Of a stretch of 64,000 bases of DNA, positions 57,769 through 64,000 are shown piece after piece (position 1 is the first letter of the stretch; the number at the start of each line of letters is the position of its first letter). Origin of the DNA: Clonostachys chloroleuca (Eukaryota; Ascomycota; Sordariomycetes; Hypocreales; Bionectriaceae). The stretch is taken from contig JBANAY010000004.1 of assembly GCA_037952775.1 (NCBI GenBank), forward strand, positions 6,882,001 to 6,946,000, read 5' to 3'. The notes under the pieces are model-generated. The model had not been told where the DNA came from, ran no database searches, and saw nothing but the letters and a program-made list of their open reading frames with translations. The position numbers and the translations under genes are program-made.

Positions 57769-60045
57769 ATGTCTAGAATAAGGCCGCGGAGTGTCGCGTG
57801 CTGCAATTGCCACAGACAGAAAGTCCGATGCAACGGAGGTGAGAAATTCCAGGTAGAGCAGGGCATCCAGAGCTATATTCACATCATACGCAGAGCACCC
57901 ATGTCAGAGATGCAGCTCAAGAGGGATCGAATGTCTCTACTCAATCAAAGACAAGACGATCCTTGTCCCCGAGGACTACTTGCGGCGCATAGACAGTTCA
58001 TTGAATGAGCTGAAAGAAATGATGCGGACGAACAGCTCTCACGTTTCAACCACGCAGGTCAGGAACGATGTCGTAGCGGATTCAAGAGAGCTACCTCACG
58101 GAGATCAGAATGTCGCTGTTCAGGCGCTTGTCGACGATTCCACCCCGGAGTCCTTCATCCGCAAGATGAAAGAGGTTCTCCAAACCGGTAATCAGATGAG
58201 CAGTAATGTGTGGTCCACAGGGCTGTCGCGGTTGTTCCCAGGCAGTCAGAGCTCAGCCAGCCTTGGTTCCGGACCGGATCAGCAGCGGTACACAGTGATG
58301 CGATTTGACAGCCTTCGTAGGTTGAGTGCAGCCTCAATTATCCCTCTCCGCTTTGACTAATAGGGTCTGCCTCCGCAGAAACGAATCTGGACTTCAAACT
58401 CCCTACATATTCCTATGCCGTGAAACTAGTCACCGTAGCGGAGCGACTGTTTGGGGATTATCACACATTCCTGCGCAAGAGATTCTGGAGAAATCTCCAC
58501 GGGACATACACAGACTTCCAGTCGTATTCAACCAACCGGAATTGGCTCTGTAGACTGTCGCTCATCTTGGCTATTGCGGAAGCCGGTGCAGCGAACGATT
58601 CGTCCATCGCGACTGCTGCATCATCGAGAGATGAGAATACTTCCTCTACTAAAGAAACCAGTGAGCTGACCCCATCGGCCCTATCATCAGGGATTGAGCT
58701 TTTCGAGCAAGGTCTCCTCATGCTCAAGGTCTCGTATGAGGAACCAACTGTAGATGATATCGAGGCTCTCAATCTCGCTGTTTGTCCCATCCTCTATCTG
58801 TGTATGATCGTCCATCTGCTGACATTAATTGGGACAGTCTCATTGCAGTTACATCCTCAATCGTAGGAAATCCGCGTACATGTACGCAGGGCAGAGCATT
58901 CGTCTAGCGTGCAGCCTCGGTCTCGATAGGCCTGCCCCATCATCGCTCTCCAATGTCGAGCGGGAGCACAGGAAGCGTGTTTGGTGGACTGCCTTTTGCA
59001 TCGACCGATCAACCAGTGCCGAGCTCGGTCTGTGCCCTGCCTACGCTCGCAAAGCCGACAGCCTTGATCTCCCCGACTCGAGCTCTCTCAGCTCGGAGGA
59101 AAAGGAAGAGTTCTACCCCGCGGAATTGTTGAACATGCAAATCAAAGTGTGCGAGGTGAAGAGTGATGTGATCGAAACAGTGAGCACGCTGAAGAACAAA
59201 GACATCGAGCGACCGTACGAGATCATTGGGGAATGCCTGGAGCGGTTGAATACAGGCAGGGAGGCTTTCCCGCGCGACCTTTGTTCGTCAGACAAGGTCC
59301 AGCAAGAATACAGCCATTTAGACGTCCGGGTATTGTCATCAATGCTACTGCGGTACAATCAGGTATTCTATCAATGCATTGTCTACTCTCTCCCCTCGAA
59401 TTTATGCTAATGGCTTTCGCTTCAGTGCTATATACTCCTCCTTCGTCCCATTCTGCTTCATCAATTCGCTTTTATCATGCGCAATGATAGTGCCATTACC
59501 CTGTCAGACGACATACGCTCCATCAATCAAATCTGTCTCGAAGCTGCGCGAAGCAACGCGAAGATGCTGCTCAACCTGGCTAACTCACAAAAGCTAGGTA
59601 GGCCGTACCTTTTCTTAAGCTGCTCTCTTATTTCATCATGCTAATCAATCAAAATACAGTCAAATACGGGTACTGGGACTCCGTCCATCTCTTCTCTAGC
59701 CTGATGATCTTGAACCTTGCCGGTCTCATAAACCGCAGGCTCCAGGGCGCGGGCCAGTCAAGCGGAGAGGAGACCGAAAATGACGTTTCAATGTATCAGC
59801 AGGGGCGTCGCATTCTGTTTGGATTAGCAGAAGCAGGGAACGTCCCCTCAAAGCATCATCTGAGCATGCTCGAAGAAGTAGAGGCGATTGGAGAGATGCA
59901 CGCGTGGCCGGGAGACAGCGAGCTATCCGGGTCAGAGAACGTTGGGATCGAGCTGGGTTTCGACAACTGGGGTGAGCTGATAGTCCCTCCAGACCTGAAT
60001 TTCGACGTTCTTAACCCTTCCTCCTCATATTTCCAATACATGTAA
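57769..60045 (+). CDS. Zn2Cys6 transcription factor next to DAO/halogenase genes
   Basis: Six exons: 57769-57838, 57894-58316, 58379-58779, 58838-59362, 59426-59597 and 59660-60045, all in phase with introns of 55-63 nt, giving 658 aa. The cluster C11, C14, C21, C27, C30, C37 starts 11 residues from the N-terminus and is split by the first intron (RCNG/EHPCQRC). A coiled-coil-like linker RRIDSSLNELKEMM follows. Exon 2 uses the donor GTAGGT at 58317, which is the only nearby choice that keeps frame (FDSLQTNLDFKLP). The third intron (donor GTTTGT at 58780) is less certain. The fungal middle homology region includes SYILNRRKSAYMYAGQSIRLACSLGLD and HRKRVWWTAFCIDRSTSAELG. It may regulate the oxidoreductase and halogenase upstream, judged only by proximity. 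Confidence 0.84.
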
Positions 60046-61334
60046 AGAAATATATATACCATATTGTCAGAGCTAAAATCAATTGACCAATGAGAGCGCG
60101 TTAACAAGTGGACCTGCCGCGTGAAGCCATCGCAAAATAAACAACACGAATTGAGAGTTTTTGGAAGGTTCAAGAGCCAACTTGATGATGAGAAATTATA
60201 GCTAGGTAGCTAATTACAAGTTAAAAATAACACAGCATCTACTCATCTTCACTCCATTCGCGACCTACGCTGTATTCTATTCCTACGCCTATACAGAGAC
60301 GTGGTGGGGAAATTCCTAAGCGTAAGATTCAAGTAATTATAACCATCTGCTGAACAATTATAATGAAAAGCGACGACAACTGATATTTTAACCTGTATTA
60401 ACTTATTTCCCCCTCGTGCAGTGGTTTTTAATGATAATTTAACTGAGTATATGAACTAACCATCTCTCAGTAATATGTTCTCTCATCAGGCAAACATGGC
60501 AAGTTGTTATGCTGTACCTGTACACTTTAGGGTAGGTTTGCTCAACATCGGCCGAGGCTTCTGTGACGCGATGGCTATTCCAAAATCGGTATAGTGTCTG
60601 ATATCAGTGTAGCTGGCAAGGTACGTACCTCTAATTTAATCCGCCATCGGACAAATCGGCCAACGGCACCGATGGGGGGCCACCTTTGCCGAAGAGCCAA
60701 TGGCCGAACGTGGATAAGCCGAGGCTAATCAGTCGGCCAAATCGGAGGAACTGACCGATGATTTGAGCACTTGATGCCAGACAAGGAATGGTGCAGTCAC
60801 TTCCCCCACTGTCCAATAATGTCTGCCTTCAGTAATCTGTTGTTCGTTGGACTCCAAAGCCTACCTCAGCCAGCAACGTGGAAGGGCTGTCTCAGGCCAG
60901 TCTGAATTAATGAATGTCTAAATCAATATATCAGAGTGAAAAATGGTTATAGGAACTTTTATGAAAATTTCACTACAGATCCATTCCTTGTCTAGGGAGT
61001 TATCACACAAAGGCAGCAACCACTTGTTTCACAAGGGCCTGGAATATACCTAGCTAATGTAAAATAATGACCAGCGTCAAAAGTTTGCGTGTTTATGGAA
61101 CAATAGATGATAAGGACCGTGAATCATGCGTGTGAAGACAAAGCATTGGCTCTTACGCTTGTGAGAGTCAGAGGTCACGGTGTCTAACTTGTATATGGGG
61201 GCTAGAGAAAGCCATAGCAGACCCTATCAAACCTTGTGGCACTACTCCACAGTTGCTCTTGTGTCATGCGGGGAAAATTTAGTTAGACCCCCCCACAAGA
61301 TATTGGAAATGAAGAGATACGTTAGATAAGGACT
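60046..61334. other. Intergenic with clustered CGG/CCG elements
   Basis: About 1.3 kb. No supportable gene. Between 60547 and 60750 there are three TCGGCC(A/G)A elements and a perfect inverted repeat CCATCGG (60644-60650) / CCGATGG (60669-60675). This could be a regulator-binding region for the Zn2Cys6 gene at 61335 or a decayed repeat. Confidence 0.4.
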
Positions 61335-63469
61335 ATGACCCCAAATCCTCAATCACACGATATTGATCCAAGCCAACTCACAAAGAGCATGGCAATGGCC
61401 AAGGTGACCCAAACTACAGCGAACAGAAAGGCTAGACGCCGCAGGACGGGCTGTTGGACATGCAAAGGTAAACGAAAAACTAATTTCATTACATTTCGGC
61501 TAACAGTTGAGCAGAACGTAGGGTCAAGTGTGATGGTGAGTGACGATGATGAGGTGGCTGGATCAGCTGGTTGATAAAATAACCTAGAGACCCGACCACT
61601 GTGTCTCGCTTGTGAGCGTCTTGGACTACCGTGTCGCTATGGACTTCAGCTCCTTTGGCGCGAGGATGCGCTCACGCGAGGAATCGCATTGGGACGATCT
61701 GGTATGTTCCCTGAGCCGGAGCCATCCCAACATTCCCCTGCCCGGTTGAGTAGCTCATGCTCTGTAGGGACGTGGTCTAGAAAGCGAGGGCGATCGACTC
61801 AAAGACAACAGGATCCAAACTGCTTGGAAACTTTTCAAACCCCATCACCTCGTGTGACCAGGAGCTTGAAACTGAATGCGGCGTATGCGGAAGACTGGAT
61901 GTTCTTGAATACCACATATCAGGACTTCTGCTCTCGTCCCGGAGCGATCGATCAAAACTCCTCAACTCCAATGAGAGTGACCTTGGCGACTGAACTCCCA
62001 TCTTCAAACACGTTGCAACCGTCTGAGCTGGAACCCGAAGACGAACTATATGAATGTAACAACGATGGTAATGAAACTGTACAAGAGCGCAATTATGATG
62101 CCGATATTTGGCTGGATGATAATTGGGCTACTACAGAATTGCCAACACCTTTCGTTTTGCCTTATAACCCATCACCGCTTGGGCTGGGCAGCGACGAAAT
62201 GTTCCTTCTCGACTACTTCACCAACGGGCTCATCCCACGATGCCACTTGGCTCGCAGAGAACCCTTTCATCAGAGTTATCCTCCCCATTGGCCTGTCTGC
62301 TACAAACGAGCCACTGTTTTACAACATAATGGCAATATCCTCCCACCAGCTGTACATGCTCAAAGACAAGCGTTTTGAAAGAGATATCTGGATGTACCGC
62401 GCCAAAGCGCTTCGCGGGTTTCAACATGAGATTGCACGCTTCCGAGATGATGATCAGTCGTCTAAGGGGTGGGAGCAAGTTATTGCTACCTTGATTATGC
62501 TCACCTTTTTTGATGTGCGTATCTTGTGCTCGGGCTAACTATATTGACTACTTCTAACATCACTCTATGCGATAGATATCACAAGATGCCTCACCGGCGT
62601 GGCTAATCCACCAGCGCTGTGCTCGAAATATACAGGCTCTCCTTCCTATCACAAACAATCTATCAATGACCCAATTGGACTTGTTTCGGTTCTTTCGCTA
62701 CCATTTCGCCCAGCACGAAGCCTTTGCGAGGACAGCGTACGATATCCTTGATCCCCATGCGGCGTATGTGTGTTGGTTCCCACATGGACTCGAGGCCGAC
62801 ATGACGATTATCGATGCACTTCTGGGATGCTCCCCCGAGTTAATTTCCTTGATATTGGAAATATCCAACCTCGCAGCGCAAAGATTGTCAGTCGCAAGCA
62901 CAACCAAGGGTAATTTCGAGAGTAACTCTCGGCGAGACGAGGGGCAAGCCATTTGCGCTTGGCGCAACAATATTGAGAGACGACTTTACTTTTTGGAACA
63001 GGTCCTGCCGTGCTCACCCTCTCTCTCTATAGGCTGCAATCAGGATGGCCAAGGTGCCATTGAAGAGCTCGGTTATATTGCAGAGACGCGTCGGTTGTCA
63101 GCACTGTTGTACATGTATTCAAGGCTCGACCATATCCCACCAGGGTTCGCACCCATCGACAAGTTGACTACACAAATACTGGCCCTGATGCCCAAAATAT
63201 CTCTCCGTTCCCATGCTCTGCTGTGGCCTCTCTTCGTTGTCGGAACCATGGGTATCGGAGTGGTCAACCCGGAGAGTGGAGATGCACAGAGGATTTTTGT
63301 ATTAGAACGACTTGTGAGCTTGCAGCAGACGCGGCAACTCAAGAATGTCAGGCGGGCAAGAGAGATTGTAGAGTTCGTTTGGAAGATGCGTGACTTACAA
63401 GGTCCAGAATACATGGGCGGATGGTACGATATCGGGCGGGTAGGAAGTTATGGTGTGAGCTTATGTTAG
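61335..63469 (+). pseudogene. Zn2Cys6 transcription factor, microexon in zinc cluster, one-base frame break
   Basis: Exons 61335-61467, 61515-61535, 61588-62514 and 62576-63469. The second exon is only 21 nt, yet splicing it gives a perfect cluster: C40, C43, C50, C57, C60, C67 (GCWTCKERRVKCDETRPLC). A fungal middle-homology segment begins MFLLDYFTNGLIPRCHLA in one frame. The family's next block, NPFIRVILPIGLSATNEPLFYNIMAISS, lies one frame over. The switch occurs at about 62249-62256 (TTGGCTCGCAGAG) and is explained by one surplus base. No intron fits. After the break, exon 3 ends MLTFFD and joins ISQDASPAWLIH across a normal 61-nt intron. Repaired, it would be 657 aa. As read it would be truncated near residue 260. 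Real mutation or assembly error cannot be told apart here. Confidence 0.72.
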
Positions 63470-64000
63470 AATTGTTGAAGGAATGTCATTGTAAGGTTTG
63501 GCACTAGCTTTTCTTGCACAAAAACCACAAACAAGAGTACTTTCTATCCACTGATTTTATTCTAACTTCTGGTTAAAGCGGTTAAATGATATCATGGCTA
63601 CATTGTTCAATACCGTTTAAGAACAAATTGCTGGTATCTAACCATCGGATCCTGCATGATAATGGCGGAGAGCTTGTATAGGCGCCTGTATGTGAGCATT
63701 CTCCATACAAAACGTGCAGATATCCCTGCTTATTATATATGCTAAATTTAGCAGCTCTTCAGTTGGGGACATGCCGTGACAGTGCCAAGATCTCCGGGGA
63801 GACGTCACAGTCGGCAGTGGTATATTACCGAGAACAATGTAACCCTGACTAGAAACCAGGTGGCTGAAATTAACTGAGTAACTAAAAGAGGAAGCTCAGT
63901 ACCTTAAGAGTGATCTGACGCCCTTAAATAGGTGGTGTTCTTGCCACTGTAGCAGGCTCCCCTGTAGGTTTTAGAATCCTACTCGCGCTATGTGCCGGAT
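63470..64000. other. Right-hand intergenic edge
   Basis: About 530 bp to the window end. No gene or structured element recognised; a gene beginning beyond the edge would not be visible. Confidence 0.45.

Noticed and set aside
43932..63469. PKS, NRPS, terpene synthase or RiPP backbone
   Set aside because: No ketosynthase, adenylation, DDxxD-type or repeat-precursor sequence is seen in any frame.

Overview
The window looks like nuclear DNA of a filamentous ascomycete (Pezizomycotina). Genes are monocistronic and sit on both strands. Most are broken by short introns of about 47-115 nt with GT..AG ends. Five genes or relics encode Zn2Cys6 regulators of the fungal type, and the enzymes and transporters belong to typical fungal families (GH49, MAL-type permease, fungal P450, PTH11-like membrane protein). 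I see no rRNA, tRNA, CRISPR array or intact transposon. All exon boundaries come from reading splice signals and phase by eye. They are mutually consistent but not backed by transcripts.

Region 1 (1-18.4 kb) carries an apparent dextran / isomalto-oligosaccharide set: a secreted GH49 dextranase, a MAL-type alpha-glucoside permease, a Zn2Cys6 regulator resembling maltose-type activators, and a seven-exon GH13 alpha-glucosidase. The residue after the GH13 nucleophile is Val, which is typical of isomaltases (alpha-1,6). Between them lie a decayed methyltransferase and a frame-broken Zn2Cys6 relic. A Kelch-repeat protein closes the region.

Region 2 (18.8-43.4 kb) is a carbohydrate-degradation stretch: secreted GH29 alpha-L-fucosidase, a CadD-type membrane protein, a secreted protein with helical-barrel-like sequence and unknown function, intracellular GH2 beta-mannosidase, a lactose-permease-type MFS transporter, a secreted alginate-lyase-domain protein (frame broken once), a GH28-like beta-helix protein (5' end broken), a Zn2Cys6 regulator, GH88 unsaturated glucuronyl hydrolase, and an allantoate-permease-type MFS transporter. 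Lyase plus GH88 plus transporter plus regulator suggests a locus for a uronic-acid-containing polysaccharide.

Region 3 (43.9-63.5 kb) is rich in oxidative enzymes: a flavin monooxygenase with a Baeyer-Villiger fingerprint, a rhodopsin-domain membrane protein, a CYP52/CYP539-like P450, a flavin-dependent halogenase with an unusual C-terminal CX2C-X12-CX2C motif, a DAO-type FAD oxidoreductase and two Zn2Cys6 regulators. No PKS, NRPS or terpene synthase backbone is visible.

Five otherwise well-preserved coding sequences are each interrupted by what looks like a single-base indel, several next to homopolymer runs. Either this assembly carries indel errors or the strain has several fresh pseudogenes. 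This should be settled before functional conclusions are drawn from those genes.
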